A DNA stretch of 64,000 bases from Nonomuraea wenchangensis (GCF_900111685.1 NZ_FOHX01000027.1:42864-106863), one strand, 5' to 3'; positions 16,488 to 25,092 are shown, counted from the stretch's first letter. Numbers and translations: made by a program. Notes: generated from the letters alone by a model not told the origin.

Positions 16488-19217
16488 GTGCAGGTCATCA
16501 CGCCCGGACGTCCGGAGCCGTACGCGCTGCGGCTGACCGCCTACGCCCCGAACGGCGCGCGGCTCGGGACGCTGCCGCACCACCTCGGGTTCGAGGCCGG
16601 GATACCGCTCAACGACGTGCCGAGCCTGCGACTCACCTACCCGGCGGCCGGCGCGGGCGCCGAGCTGCTGACCGCGCCAGTGGAGATCGCCGTCGAGGTG
16701 TCGGTCGGCGGCGGCCCGTGGCTGGAACCGAACGACGCCCGCTTCCTGCGGATCAAGCGGGGGAGCAACGCCACCGACGCCACCGGCGCGCGGAGCTACG
16801 ACTGCCCCGGCTACGCGTGGATGCTGCGCAAGCTCGTGCTGCATCCAGGCCCGGTCATGGTCGAGGGCAAGCGGCCGTTCTCCGCCGTGTCGGCGGGGGC
16901 GATCCTTCGGACGTTCGTGGACGAGGGCCACGCGCGCGGCACGCTGCCCGGCCTCGCGGTGGCGTTCACCACCACGCACGACTCCGCCGGGCAGCCGTGG
17001 GACAAGACGCTGACGCTCCAGGTAGAGCCCGGCGCGGACCTGCTCACTCTCCTGCTCAACCTCAGCGAACAGGGCGTGCTCGACTGGACGATGACCGGCC
17101 GCACCCTCCGCGCCTACAACGAAGGCACGATCCTGGGCGAAGACCTCGCCGCCGGGCACGCTCCGGTGGACCTGCGGCTCGGCCGCGACATCGACGACGC
17201 CCCCGCGACCGCAACTCTCGAGGATCTGGCGTCGGCGATCCTCGTGCGCGGCGAGGCCGGGCTGAGCGTCGAGGTGACCAACCCCAGCGCGCCGCAGCCG
17301 TGGGGCCGGTGGGAGACCGCCCAGTCCCAGGGCGGCGTGGCCGACGAGGGGACGGCGATCCTCCTCGGCACCAACGCGCTCGCCCGCGCCGGCCGAGAGA
17401 GGACCCAGCTCACGCGCGGCATCCGCGTCGAGGCGGCGCGGTGGCTGCCGCTCGTGCACTACCGGCCCGGAGACCTGGTGCTCGCCCCCGGCGAGACCGG
17501 CGCGATGGAACCGGTCCGGGTCCGGCAGATCACCGTGTCCGTGGGCCAGGACGGCGGCATCGGCGGCAACCTCGTCCTGCACGACCGGTTCATCGAGCGG
17601 GAACTGCGGCTCGCCCGCCAGGCGGCGGGCATCCTCGCCGGCGGCGTCTCCTCCGGCGGGACGGGCGGCACTCCGGCGCCGGAGCCGTCCGGCCGCGTGG
17701 CGGCGGCCCCGGCCGGGCTCATCGTGGAACCGGCCGCGTACACCGACGAGCACGGGTTCGCCCGCGGTCAGATCACGGCCACCTGGACGCCGGTCACCGC
17801 TGACGTGAACGGCGTCGCCCTGGACGTGGACGGCTACGAGCTGTACGCCCGCGTCAACGCGACCGGGCAGGTGTGGCGGCACATCGCCACCAGCGACGAC
17901 ACCACGGCGACGTACTCGCCGCTCGTCGTGGCCACCACGTACGCATTCAAAGTCCGCGCCACCGCCGCGGGCACCAAGGGCGCGTTCGGGCCGGAGTTCG
18001 TGGTCCTGGTCCCGGACGACGTCACCCCGCCGCCCGTCCCCTCGACGCCGGTGCTCTCGACGCGGCTCGGCGTCATCGACGCCGCATGGAACGGCCTCGG
18101 GTCGTCAGGCGAGCCGATGCCGCCGGACTTCGAGCACGTCCGGGTGCACATGGCGGCCGACGCCGAAGGCCCGTGGACAGTCGTGGATCACCTGCGGGCG
18201 GCCGGGTCCGCGCTCATCGCCGACCAGCCGTACAACACGCCGCGCTGGTTCCGGCTGACGTCGGTGGACCGGCGCGGCAACACCTCGGCGCCCTCGGCCG
18301 CCGCCTCCATCGCGACGCAGCCGCTCGTCAACGGCGACATCATCGGCGAGGTCATCGACGGCGCGAACATCGTGCCCGGCACGGTGAACGCGGCCGACGC
18401 CGTCATCGCCAACACGATCACCGGAGGGCTCATCCAGGCCCTCGCCATCGAGACCCCGCACCTCAAGGCCAACGCGGTCACGCTCGACAAGCTCGCCGCC
18501 GGGTCCGTGGACGCGACCCGGCTGACCGCGACCGCCATCGACGGCAAGACCATCACCGGGGCGTTCATCCGCACCGCCGCGACCGGCCGGCGGCTGGAGT
18601 TCGCGCCGCCCGGCGCGACGTACCCGGAGATGCGGTTCATCCCGGCCAGTGCCGGGAGCAACTACACCCGGCTGAGGACGCGCGACGACCAGTGGCCCGG
18701 CGAGGCGACGTTCGAGATCACGAGCGGAACCAACTCGGGTGTGACCGCCGCGAGCCAGACCTCGATCGCGGCTGGGTTCATGCAGATGCAGGTCAGGGAC
18801 TCGACCCTGTCGAATCCCAATGGTGGGCTCATGGAACTGGCCGAGTCGTATGCCCGGTACGGCTACTTCCGCAGCGCCGACCGCGAGCAATACTTCTGGT
18901 TCGACAACTCCGGCCGCACCCGCCACGTCGGCAAGTGGTGGGACTTCACCGCACTCGGCCCCACCGCGGGCATCCTCGCCGGCTCCGTCACCTTCGCCTC
19001 GGCCGGGTCGGGCGCGAACATCCGCTTCCTGTCCTACGGCGCGTCCATGGACGGCAACATGGGGCCCGTCGTCGTCATGCGGCGCGGCCTGTCCAGCCCG
19101 ACCTCGCACACCCCGTCCGGGTCGTGGTACGTGACCGAGTCCCTCCAAACCGGCTTCCGGATCTCCACCAGCTTCCCGGACGGTTTCGCGATCTACTGGT
19201 GGGCTCACCGGCATTGA
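16488..19217 (+). CDS. Large hub/minor tail protein with fibronectin-like domain
   Basis: At 909 residues it has an N-terminal hub domain (1-380) paralogous to the preceding gene (LRLTAYAPNGARLG, PLNDVPSLRLTYPAA), a Gly/Ser linker near 385-400, a fibronectin III-like domain near 405-510 (GYELYARVNATG, TYAFKVRATAAG), a second beta domain, and a C-terminal region after 620 with ALAIETPHLKANAVTLDKLA, a helix pattern common in phage fibre attachment. The end is beta-rich and probably exposed. It likely links baseplate to receptor binding. Confidence 0.8.
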   Translation: MQVITPGRPEPYALRLTAYAPNGARLGTLPHHLGFEAGIPLNDVPSLRLTYPAAGAGAELLTAPVEIAVEVSVGGGPWLEPNDARFLRIKRGSNATDATGARSYDCPGYAWMLRKLVLHPGPVMVEGKRPFSAVSAGAILRTFVDEGHARGTLPGLAVAFTTTHDSAGQPWDKTLTLQVEPGADLLTLLLNLSEQGVLDWTMTGRTLRAYNEGTILGEDLAAGHAPVDLRLGRDIDDAPATATLEDLASAILVRGEAGLSVEVTNPSAPQPWGRWETAQSQGGVADEGTAILLGTNALARAGRERTQLTRGIRVEAARWLPLVHYRPGDLVLAPGETGAMEPVRVRQITVSVGQDGGIGGNLVLHDRFIERELRLARQAAGILAGGVSSGGTGGTPAPEPSGRVAAAPAGLIVEPAAYTDEHGFARGQITATWTPVTADVNGVALDVDGYELYARVNATGQVWRHIATSDDTTATYSPLVVATTYAFKVRATAAGTKGAFGPEFVVLVPDDVTPPPVPSTPVLSTRLGVIDAAWNGLGSSGEPMPPDFEHVRVHMAADAEGPWTVVDHLRAAGSALIADQPYNTPRWFRLTSVDRRGNTSAPSAAASIATQPLVNGDIIGEVIDGANIVPGTVNAADAVIANTITGGLIQALAIETPHLKANAVTLDKLAAGSVDATRLTATAIDGKTITGAFIRTAATGRRLEFAPPGATYPEMRFIPASAGSNYTRLRTRDDQWPGEATFEITSGTNSGVTAASQTSIAAGFMQMQVRDSTLSNPNGGLMELAESYARYGYFRSADREQYFWFDNSGRTRHVGKWWDFTALGPTAGILAGSVTFASAGSGANIRFLSYGASMDGNMGPVVVMRRGLSSPTSHTPSGSWYVTESLQTGFRISTSFPDGFAIYWWAHRH

Positions 19218-19265
19218 CCAGCCCATCCGCCGCACCCCCGACGCCGACATGAGAAGGACTCCGCG

Positions 19266-19961
19266 ATGCCCGAGCTGGTCGAGGTGTGGGACGCCGAGCT
19301 GTCCTACACGCACACGCCCCTGATGGACACGCCGGGGCCGGTCCCCGCGCACGCGGACGGCGCCGAACCGCTGTGGTGCGTCTACCAGTACGCGCCCGCG
19401 ACGCAGATGGAGATCCACCACGCTCTGCCGCACACCCTGTTCGAGTGGCGGGCCGCGATGCACGGCATCGACCCCGACGACACCGCGACACTGCTCGACG
19501 TCGCGCTGCACGAGCCGTACCTGCCCGCCGCCGACGACATGTTCGCGTCCGACGACCCGTCCGCCGCGTCGGTGCTCGCCGAGACGCGCGGCCTGCCGAC
19601 GTGGCAGACACCGGGCGTGCCCGACGCTGACCGGCTCGCCGCGTGCCTGGCCCAGATCGAGGCGGTGAAGACGCACCGGGTGCGGCTGGAAGCGGCTCCG
19701 CTGACGGCCCGGCTCAAGGCGCTGGTGTACGTCGGCTCCGACCGCGCCCTGGCCGACGACCCGCTGGAGCCGGTCACGTCGCTGATGCGGCTCGACCCCG
19801 TCCGCGTGCAGGCCCGTCGCCAGGCGGTCGAATGGGTGAGAGCTGGCCGGGAAGCCGCTGCCGCGGCCGGGCGGGGCCTGATCGTGCCGACGTTCCACGG
19901 GCCGAAACCTGCCGGGACGTTCGTCGGGATGCAGCCCCGGCCAGGGGGGAGCAGCCTGTGA
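19266..19961 (+). CDS. Tail-region hypothetical protein
   Basis: The gene encodes 231 residues from ATG 19266, preceded by GAGAAGG. The N-terminal half is acidic (ELVEVWDAELSYTHTPLMDT) and the second half has basic helices (RVQARRQAVEWVRAGREAAA). It may be a small fibre or chaperone component, judged from its place directly after the hub genes. No family is recognised. Confidence 0.6.
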   Translation: MPELVEVWDAELSYTHTPLMDTPGPVPAHADGAEPLWCVYQYAPATQMEIHHALPHTLFEWRAAMHGIDPDDTATLLDVALHEPYLPAADDMFASDDPSAASVLAETRGLPTWQTPGVPDADRLAACLAQIEAVKTHRVRLEAAPLTARLKALVYVGSDRALADDPLEPVTSLMRLDPVRVQARRQAVEWVRAGREAAAAAGRGLIVPTFHGPKPAGTFVGMQPRPGGSSL

Positions 19962-20299
19962 GCGCCGACGACATGCCCAGCGTCGCCCTGTCGCTGGAGA
20001 CACTGCGACGCCTGGTCGAAGTCGGCTTCGCCCAGGTCAACGGCCAGATCGCGTTGGTCCGGCAGGAGCTGGAGCAGGTGAACGCTCAGCACGCCAGCCT
20101 CGCGCAGCGCGTCGAGCAGGACAGGATGACCGCCGACGTCCGCCACGCCGCGCTGGAGACCCGCCTGGACGCTCTCGAACGGGAGGCGGTGACGCGGTCC
20201 CAGCTCGCCGACCGCACCCGCCAGATCATCGCCGTCGTGACCGTGCTGCTGCTCGTCGCGGGCACCGTCATATCGCTGATCAGCCTGACCCGGAACTGA
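19958..20299 (+). CDS. Coiled-coil protein with C-terminal membrane anchor
   Basis: The GTG at 19958 overlaps the previous stop, giving 113 residues. A long amphipathic coiled coil (FAQVNGQIALVRQELEQVNA to LETRLDALEREAVT) ends in one membrane segment (IIAVVTVLLLVAGTVISLIS). The layout resembles XhlA-like and DUF2746-like phage proteins found by lysis cassettes; a lysis accessory role is plausible. Confidence 0.65.
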   Translation: MSADDMPSVALSLETLRRLVEVGFAQVNGQIALVRQELEQVNAQHASLAQRVEQDRMTADVRHAALETRLDALEREAVTRSQLADRTRQIIAVVTVLLLVAGTVISLISLTRN

Positions 20300-20307
20300 G
20301 CCCCCTG

Positions 20308-20595
20308 TTGATCGTGTTCCCCGCGCGGGACGGCCTGCTCGTCGTGCCCGCTGTTCTGCCCATCCACGTCAGCGACGACGAGCTCAAGATGACCGTCGCC
20401 GACTGGCTCACCCACCGGGAGATCCCCATGTCCGACCCCTCCGCCGAGCCGATCGAGGTCCTGGACGGCCAGGACCCGCTTCCGCTGCCGCCGTTCGCCG
20501 GCGCGGGCGTGACCGCGCTCGACCCCGACCAGGACGCGCTCCCGCAGGAGCCCGGCAGCGCCATCGAGGAGGTGCCCGCCGATGACCACGCCTGA
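20308..20595 (+). CDS. Small hypothetical protein
   Basis: The ORF has 95 residues from a TTG at 20308 (IVFPARDGLLVVPAVLPIHV); GTG 20314 is an alternative. A two-part build, with a compact N-terminal domain and an acidic Pro-rich tail, is seen. It overlaps the next gene by 14 bases. No clear Shine-Dalgarno precedes it, so the start is uncertain. Confidence 0.5.
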   Translation: MIVFPARDGLLVVPAVLPIHVSDDELKMTVADWLTHREIPMSDPSAEPIEVLDGQDPLPLPPFAGAGVTALDPDQDALPQEPGSAIEEVPADDHA

Positions 20596-20854
20596 CCGGC
20601 CACCCATCACCGGAGACATCGTCCGCTACCGAGGCAAGCACGGTTTCCACGCGGTTCGCGCCGCCATCGTGACGGCCGACGTGGACACCCTCGATCCCGC
20701 CGGTGTGCGCGTTGGCACCGTGCCCGCGCTCGACAGCCCCGCACACGTCCACCTGCTGGTGTTCACCCCCGGCGCGCGCGGCTCGTTCTGGGAGTTCAAC
20801 GTGCCGCCCGGCGACGAGCCCGGCACCTGGCACTGGCCGCCGGAGCGGTCATGA
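20582..20854 (+). CDS. Small conserved phage protein upstream of endolysin
   Basis: This 90-residue protein (TPDRPPITGDIVRYRGKHG, PAHVHLLVFTPG) is compact and beta-rich, ending WHWPPERS. It overlaps the endolysin gene by 4 bases. It has the look of a conserved actinophage hypothetical protein encoded in lysis cassettes; function unknown. Confidence 0.6.
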   Translation: MTTPDRPPITGDIVRYRGKHGFHAVRAAIVTADVDTLDPAGVRVGTVPALDSPAHVHLLVFTPGARGSFWEFNVPPGDEPGTWHWPPERS

Positions 20855-21621
20855 AGGTCACGGACCCCGTGGACCGGCTCCTGTCCGAGGCCCGCGCGCA
20901 GCTCGGCTACACCGAGAGCCCGACCGGCTGGACCGTGTTCGGGTCGTGGTGGGCCAAACGCCACGGCAAACCGTCGTCGTGGGCGCTGGAGCCGTGGTGC
21001 GACATGTTCGTCGCCTGGTGCGCGTACAAGGCCGGGCTGCTGCCCGTCGTCGGCGACCACGCCTGGACGGTCGGCCACGCGCAGTGGTTCAAAGCGCGCG
21101 GCCAATGGGGGCACACCCCGCGGCGGGGCGCGATCGTGTTCTTCGACTGGGGCGGCTCCCGCGACATCCAGCGCATCGACCACGTCGGCATCGTGGAGGC
21201 CGTCCGCGACGGCAGCCGGACCATCGTCACGATCGAGGGCAACACCGACAACCGCGTGAGACGCCGTGAACGGTCGCTGGCGAACGTGGCCGGGTTCGGC
21301 TACCCCGTCTACCTGCCCGCGCCTGCGACTCCGAAGCCGCCCGCTACTCCGGCGCTCACCTGGACGGAGACGATGATGAAGAACCTCCCGACGCTGCGGC
21401 GCGGCGACGGCAAGGACCCGAACGACCCGAAGCGGTGGCACGTCAAGACCGCGTTCTACCTGCTGCACGCCCGAGGCCACGGCCTGGCGGGCGGCATAGA
21501 CGACACCGTGTTCGGCGGCCCCATGGAGGACGCCGTCCGCGCCGTCCAGCGCGCCGCGGGCAAGCGCGTGGACGGCGTGATCGGGCCGGAAACCTGGCCC
21601 GTGCTCGTCCGCGTCTCCTGA
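20851..21621 (+). CDS. Endolysin: CHAP amidase/peptidase plus peptidoglycan-binding domain
   Basis: In this 256-residue protein residues about 10-150 form a CHAP domain: the nucleophile region EPWCDMFVAWC lies near residue 50 and the catalytic His is in DHVGIVEA near 110-117, followed by IEGNTDN. A Pro-rich linker near 165 leads to a C-terminal peptidoglycan-binding repeat (VQRAAGKRVDGVIGPETW). It should cleave host cell-wall peptidoglycan at lysis. It lacks a signal peptide, so export depends on the holin. Confidence 0.9.
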   Translation: MKVTDPVDRLLSEARAQLGYTESPTGWTVFGSWWAKRHGKPSSWALEPWCDMFVAWCAYKAGLLPVVGDHAWTVGHAQWFKARGQWGHTPRRGAIVFFDWGGSRDIQRIDHVGIVEAVRDGSRTIVTIEGNTDNRVRRRERSLANVAGFGYPVYLPAPATPKPPATPALTWTETMMKNLPTLRRGDGKDPNDPKRWHVKTAFYLLHARGHGLAGGIDDTVFGGPMEDAVRAVQRAAGKRVDGVIGPETWPVLVRVS

Positions 21622-21638
21622 CACCCCAAGGAGTGATC

Positions 21639-22049
21639 ATGCTGAGGTTCCTGTCCACCGTGCTCGCCGCCCTCGCTGCCGTGCTGCTCGCGGCCGGGCT
21701 CGGCGGCACCATCGCCACCGCCACCACCACGGCGGCGGCCCCGAAGACGCTCGGCTTCTGCGCCAAGCAAGCCGGCGGCGCGGTCCGCATGCTGGAGCCC
21801 AAGAACACCGCCAAGTCGCAGTTCGGCGCCTGCAAGAAGGGCGAGACCCGCGTCCAGCTCCCCACCACCACGGCCAAGGGCCCGAAGGGCGACACCGGAC
21901 CGGCCGGCCCCAAGGGCGAGACCGGCAAGGACGGCAAGGACGGGCGCGGGCTCGACGGCGCACCCTTCAAGATGACGTTCACCGGCAACGGCCCCTGGTC
22001 CTGCTCGTGGAAGGCCGACACCGAGACGCTCGCCTGCATCACCCCATAG
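21639..22049 (+). CDS. Secreted collagen-like protein
   Basis: From ATG 21639, after AAGGAG, the gene encodes 136 residues. Residues 1-28 are a signal peptide (LRFLSTVLAALAAVLLAAGL). A short Gly-X-Y run (GPKGDTGPAGPKGETGKD) follows near residue 85, and the C-terminal part has a Cys-flanked end (GPWSCSWKADTETLACITP). Collagen-like repeats trimerise in phage fibres, but a signal peptide is not expected in a virion protein. It sits between endolysin and holin, so it is either a lysis accessory or a lysogen-expressed surface protein. Confidence 0.75.
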   Translation: MLRFLSTVLAALAAVLLAAGLGGTIATATTTAAAPKTLGFCAKQAGGAVRMLEPKNTAKSQFGACKKGETRVQLPTTTAKGPKGDTGPAGPKGETGKDGKDGRGLDGAPFKMTFTGNGPWSCSWKADTETLACITP

Positions 22050-22056
22050 TTCATTC

Positions 22057-22074
22057 GTTTGCGTAACCGCCAAC
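22057..22074. repeat. Dispersed 18-bp palindrome, copy 3
   Basis: Arms GTTTGCG and CGCCAAC (one mismatch) flank TAAC. It lies in the 47-bp gap between the collagen-like gene and the holin gene. Confidence 0.55.
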
Positions 22075-22096
22075 TCACCCCTCTTGGAGGACTGGC

Positions 22097-22483
22097 ATGT
22101 CCATCGTGAAGAAGACGCCGACCGTCTGGGGGCAGGAGCCCGCGGTCATCGCGTACGTGCTGAACGCGCTGCTGGCGTTCCTCGTCACCATCCCCGCCCT
22201 CGGCCTGGACGAGACCGCGGCGGGCTACATCTCGACCATCGGGTCGGGGGTGCTCGCGCTCATCGTCGCGTGGCAGACCCGGCCGTGGGTCATCTCCGCG
22301 CTGACCGGCTCGGTGTCCACGATCCTGACGGGCGTCTCGCACTTCTGGCTGGTGCTCACCCCCGCGCAGACGGCGGCGTTCATTCTGCTGCTGTCGTCGG
22401 TCCTCGGCCTGGTCCTGCGCGGCCATGTGTCCCCGAAGGCGGGGCCGGTCGCACCGGTCGTCGTCGTGAATCGACTGTCGTAG
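22097..22483 (+). CDS. Holin
   Basis: This 128-residue protein has two or three hydrophobic segments (AVIAYVLNALLAFLVTIPAL, GYISTIGSGVLALIVAW, FILLLSSVLGLVL) and a short charged tail, and is preceded by GGAGG. Position directly after the endolysin and before a strong terminator supports a holin, which would open the membrane for the CHAP enzyme. Class and topology are uncertain. Confidence 0.8.
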   Translation: MSIVKKTPTVWGQEPAVIAYVLNALLAFLVTIPALGLDETAAGYISTIGSGVLALIVAWQTRPWVISALTGSVSTILTGVSHFWLVLTPAQTAAFILLLSSVLGLVLRGHVSPKAGPVAPVVVVNRLS

Positions 22484-22497
22484 CCTCCCCAGACCGA

Positions 22498-22538
22498 GAT
22501 GGCCCCTGCTCGCCCATCATGGGCGAGTAGGGGCCATC
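22498..22538. terminator. Strong bidirectional terminator ending the late operon
   Basis: An 18-bp stem (GATGGCCCCTGCTCGCCC with one G-U pair against the opposite arm) closes the loop ATCAT and is followed by TTCTGTCTCTT. It ends the rightward late genes and also lies just downstream of the leftward membrane-protein gene. Confidence 0.85.
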
Positions 22539-22577
22539 TTCTGTCTCTTCGCAGATCAATGCCTCACACCGGGGAGG

Positions 22578-22823
22578 CTACCTGCCCGAGGGGATCGCAA
22601 TGGTGAGCTCTACCCCGGTGCTCGTCACGATGATGACGAGCACGAGAAGGACGAGAAGCTTCCATCCTCGCCCCACAGGGTTGTAGACCTGGCCGGCTGT
22701 GATGATGCACGGCTGGTAGATGGACCCGAGGGTAGCGAGAGTGTTAGCCACTACCTTCTTAATGGCTTCGTAGGGGACTACGAAGCCTCCTTGGTTAATG
22801 TAATCAGGTTGGTAGTCGGTCAC
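22578..22823 (-). CDS. Small membrane protein, leftward
   Basis: From a GTG at 22823, 81 residues begin TDYQPDYINQGGFVVPYEAI and contain one membrane segment (WKLLVLLVLVIIVTSTGVEL) near the C terminus. The gene is less GC-rich than the late genes and is read against them. It may be expressed in the lysogenic or plasmid state. A weak purine-rich site precedes the start. Function unknown. Confidence 0.55.
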   Translation of the reverse strand: MTDYQPDYINQGGFVVPYEAIKKVVANTLATLGSIYQPCIITAGQVYNPVGRGWKLLVLLVLVIIVTSTGVELTIAIPSGR

Positions 22824-23216
22824 TGTCTTATGTCTCTCTCTTACTAGAGAGCCTGCTATCCAACCTGTTAGTGGAGTCCTGTAGCTCCCCGGTTTAACTT
22901 AATCCGGTACGATGGAGCTGCACAGTACAGGAGTCCTACCACGAACAGGCTGGTAGCGGGCTCGGTACCTTGGGGGGGTCTGGTCGCTCCAACGACCAGC
23001 CCCCCCCGTTTGCCGTTCCAATAGTAGCCGCACTCAGGACACTCTGTGGGGTTTGGCCTTTGACGTGCGGAAACGCAAGAACGTGCGCAGAGAATTGCGT
23101 AGATGGGCGCGCAGAAACGGGGAGTCCCAAAGGACAACATGGCCATCCCCAGACCTCATAGTGGAGAGACGAGAGGGTTCTTGGCGATTGAACCCTCGCC
23201 CGCGCCACAGGACATA
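22824..23216. other. Hairpin-rich gap, no confident gene
   Basis: About 390 bases of lower GC hold several hairpins: CTCTCT/AGAGAG near 22832-22851, CCGG/CCGG near 22899-22917, and a 14-bp stem at 22972-23006 with G7 and C7 outer arms, a CTGGTCG/CGACCAG inner stem and loop CTCCAA. Leftward ORFs across it (one with CPECGYYW) have poor codon character and no Shine-Dalgarno site. An attachment or control site is possible but unproven. Confidence 0.45.
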
Positions 23217-23250
23217 GAAGGCCCCACCCGCTCCGGCGGGTGGGGCCTTC
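23217..23250. terminator. Bidirectional terminator
   Basis: A stem of 15 bp (GAAGGCCCCACCCGC against its complement) closes the loop TCCG and is followed by TTCG rightward. It ends the leftward gene at 23258 and insulates the gap to its left. Confidence 0.8.
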
Positions 23251-23257
23251 TTCGCGT

Positions 23258-23470
23258 TCAGATGATCAGTGTGGGCCAGCCGTCGAGTTCCACCTCGTGA
23301 TTCGGGATCACGTACAGCAGTTCGTGCTCGCTCTCGCCGTATCCGTGCTCGGTGGCCCACTGCTGTGCGTGCTCGGGCAGGTCGTCCCAGTCGATCCCTG
23401 ATGCGGCCAGTTCGACGGCGCCCTCGGGCATGATGTCGCCGGCTGATGCGGAGATGAGAGTCATGACCAT
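23258..23470 (-). CDS. Small acidic hypothetical protein
   Basis: The ATG at 23470 follows AGGAGG with a 4-base gap and gives 70 residues; ATG 23464 is an alternative. The sequence is acidic (GIDWDDLPEHAQQWATEHGY, HEVELDGWPTLII). It is the last gene of a leftward group under the two GntR genes. No function is recognised. Confidence 0.65.
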   Translation of the reverse strand: MVMTLISASAGDIMPEGAVELAASGIDWDDLPEHAQQWATEHGYGESEHELLYVIPNHEVELDGWPTLII

Positions 23471-23644
23471 GATTCCTCCTGGGGGACATGCCGAAGCGGG
23501 GTTATCCCTCCAGGGTGATGAAGTCAGCGGGCCTGGGCTCCGCAACCGAGGGTACAGCGGCTACCTGCCGCCGGTCCTTGGGTCAGCCTGCGTACTTCAG
23601 GCACTGCCACCGTCGGGCGCGGCAGGCTGGATGCCGAGCATGGC

Positions 23645-24022
23645 TCACTCGGCCTCACCACCAGACGAGCCCATTTGCAAGGCCCAGCCGCCTTGACGCC
23701 ACGACCAGCCGTAGTCAGGGATGCCCACGAGGTGCCGGAGGGTGCCGTCCTCGGCCTGCTCGATGAGCTGGGTGGCCTGGTCCTCGTACTCGTCGTAGTG
23801 GCCTCGCCCGCCGTGGGCGGCGTGCAGGGCCGCCATGAGGGCGATTCGGGCCTCGTCCGCCACGTGGTAGGCGAGATTCACCTTCGCGATGTTCTCTGGT
23901 GTGGTGGTGCTGTGGCGGGCGTTCTCCGCCTCGAAGGTGGACAGCTTGGTTTTCGCGCGGCTGGCCAGTGCCAGGAGAATCGCTTCGCTGCCCTCGGGAA
24001 GGTCGCTCATCGGCACCTTCAT
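23645..24022 (-). CDS. Hypothetical helical protein
   Basis: The ATG at 24022 lies 8 bases after AAGAGG and gives 125 residues. It is helical and Ala-rich (SEAILLALASRAKTKLSTFE, ADEARIALMAALHAAHGG) with acidic YDEYEDQATQLIEQ and a Trp/Gly-rich end. Its base composition and orientation match its leftward neighbours. Function unknown. Confidence 0.65.
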   Translation of the reverse strand: MKVPMSDLPEGSEAILLALASRAKTKLSTFEAENARHSTTTPENIAKVNLAYHVADEARIALMAALHAAHGGRGHYDEYEDQATQLIEQAEDGTLRHLVGIPDYGWSWRQGGWALQMGSSGGEAE

Positions 24023-24163
24023 GATCATGACCTCTTCTCTGCGCAGAGTGATTCGGGAGTCGTCAGGACTCCCGTGGACCCCCACCTGCGTGAGGAGAAG
24101 GACCCCGCATGCACGGGGAGCAGTTCCGAGCCTACGCGTCTGGCAGGCCAGGGTCGTGGCGTC

Positions 24164-24322
24164 TCACGATCTGCCAGTATTCGTCGCTGGGAATGGCGTC
24201 GATGCTCGTGATTCGTAGCCGTAGGTGCTGCCGATTTCCTCGATGATGCCTTCGATGTCGAAGGTGTCCGGGTGATCGCCAAGGGTTTGGCGTATGGCAG
24301 TTGCCAGGTCTTGCTGGGTCAT
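24164..24322 (-). CDS. Small protein coupled to GntR gene
   Basis: The 52-residue ORF starts at ATG 24322, overlapping the stop of the GntR gene upstream (ATGA) and preceded by GAAGGAGG. The acidic peptide TQQDLATAIRQTLGDHPDTF is plausibly helical. The overlap and strong Shine-Dalgarno site show it is translated with the regulator; it may modulate it. Confidence 0.65.
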   Translation of the reverse strand: MTQQDLATAIRQTLGDHPDTFDIEGIIEEIGSTYGYESRASTPFPATNTGRS

Positions 24323-25092
24323 GTTCCTCCTTCGCTCTGTAGAGATAGTGCCTGTTCGAGAAAGCGCACGCGGGCCGGGTTGGCGATGATGCGCAGGAGC
24401 TCCACCGCCCGGCCGCGCCCGTCCGCGATGACCTGGTCGGCGGCCAGCACCCATGCCCCGGCCGCGAGACCGAGCCCCTTCGCCTCGTCGCCGGTCGCGG
24501 GCCGCGCCCCGATGGCGCGGCGGACGACGGCGGCGGGGGCGTGCCCGGCCTGGGCCAGCGTGCCGTAGATGCCGCCCGGCACCTGCTGCTTGGCCGCGAT
24601 CGGCGTGCCTTCGACCAGCTCGGCCGGGTAGATCGCCTCGTCCAGTCGGACCGGGACGTCGCCGGCGTGCGCGGTCCGGGCGCGGATCACGACTGCGGCG
24701 CCGGGGGCGACGCCCAGCAGGGCCGCCTCGTCCTGGGCGGCGGCCCTGCTGGTGACGGAGGTCGTGACCGTGCGCCCCTCCAGGCCGGCGAGCTTGCAGC
24801 ATTCGGCCCAGGGGAGGGGGCCGTGGCCTAGCGGGTTGTGGAGTGTCAGGTCCACGACCGGCGGGTTCGGATCTTGGACGATCATGCCGACCGCCGCGTT
24901 GCGGCGGATCAGCCCTTCCTCTTTGAGGATCTTGTACGCCTTGAGCAGGACGTTGTCGGAGCCGAGTCCGTATTTCCTTATCAGGTCGCGGGTGTGGGGA
25001 AGCGGCTGGCCTACGGGGTAGATGCCGCTGACGATCTTCGCGCGGAGATCGTCAGCGACCTGCTGGTAGCGGGGGAGGGGCTTCTCGGCCAT
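24319..25092 (-). CDS. GntR-family regulator with UTRA domain (KorSA-like)
   Basis: In this 257-residue protein residues 6-72 form the GntR winged helix (RYQQVADDLRAKIVSGIYPV, LLKAYKILKEEGLIRR) and residues about 90-250 a UTRA effector domain (LDEAIYPAELVEGTPIA). On Streptomyces plasmids and AICEs such regulators (KorSA of pSAM2 and relatives) repress transfer genes and set the switch to mobilisation. It shares the element with a second GntR gene, and their operators are not obviously the same. Confidence 0.85.
   Translation of the reverse strand: MAEKPLPRYQQVADDLRAKIVSGIYPVGQPLPHTRDLIRKYGLGSDNVLLKAYKILKEEGLIRRNAAVGMIVQDPNPPVVDLTLHNPLGHGPLPWAECCKLAGLEGRTVTTSVTSRAAAQDEAALLGVAPGAAVVIRARTAHAGDVPVRLDEAIYPAELVEGTPIAAKQQVPGGIYGTLAQAGHAPAAVVRRAIGARPATGDEAKGLGLAAGAWVLAADQVIADGRGRAVELLRIIANPARVRFLEQALSLQSEGGT

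Noticed and set aside
22972..23006. Serine-integrase attP site
   Set aside because: The dyad is suggestive, but no integrase gene is present in the window and no core duplication can be shown.
23173..23205. tRNA-like T-arm in GAGGGTTC...GAACCCTC
   Set aside because: The stem-loop has the wrong loop size for a T arm, and no acceptor, D or anticodon arms can be placed on either strand.
22868..23208. Leftward ORFs with a CPECG motif
   Set aside because: Poor codon bias, no Shine-Dalgarno site and several hairpins inside; the motif alone is not enough.
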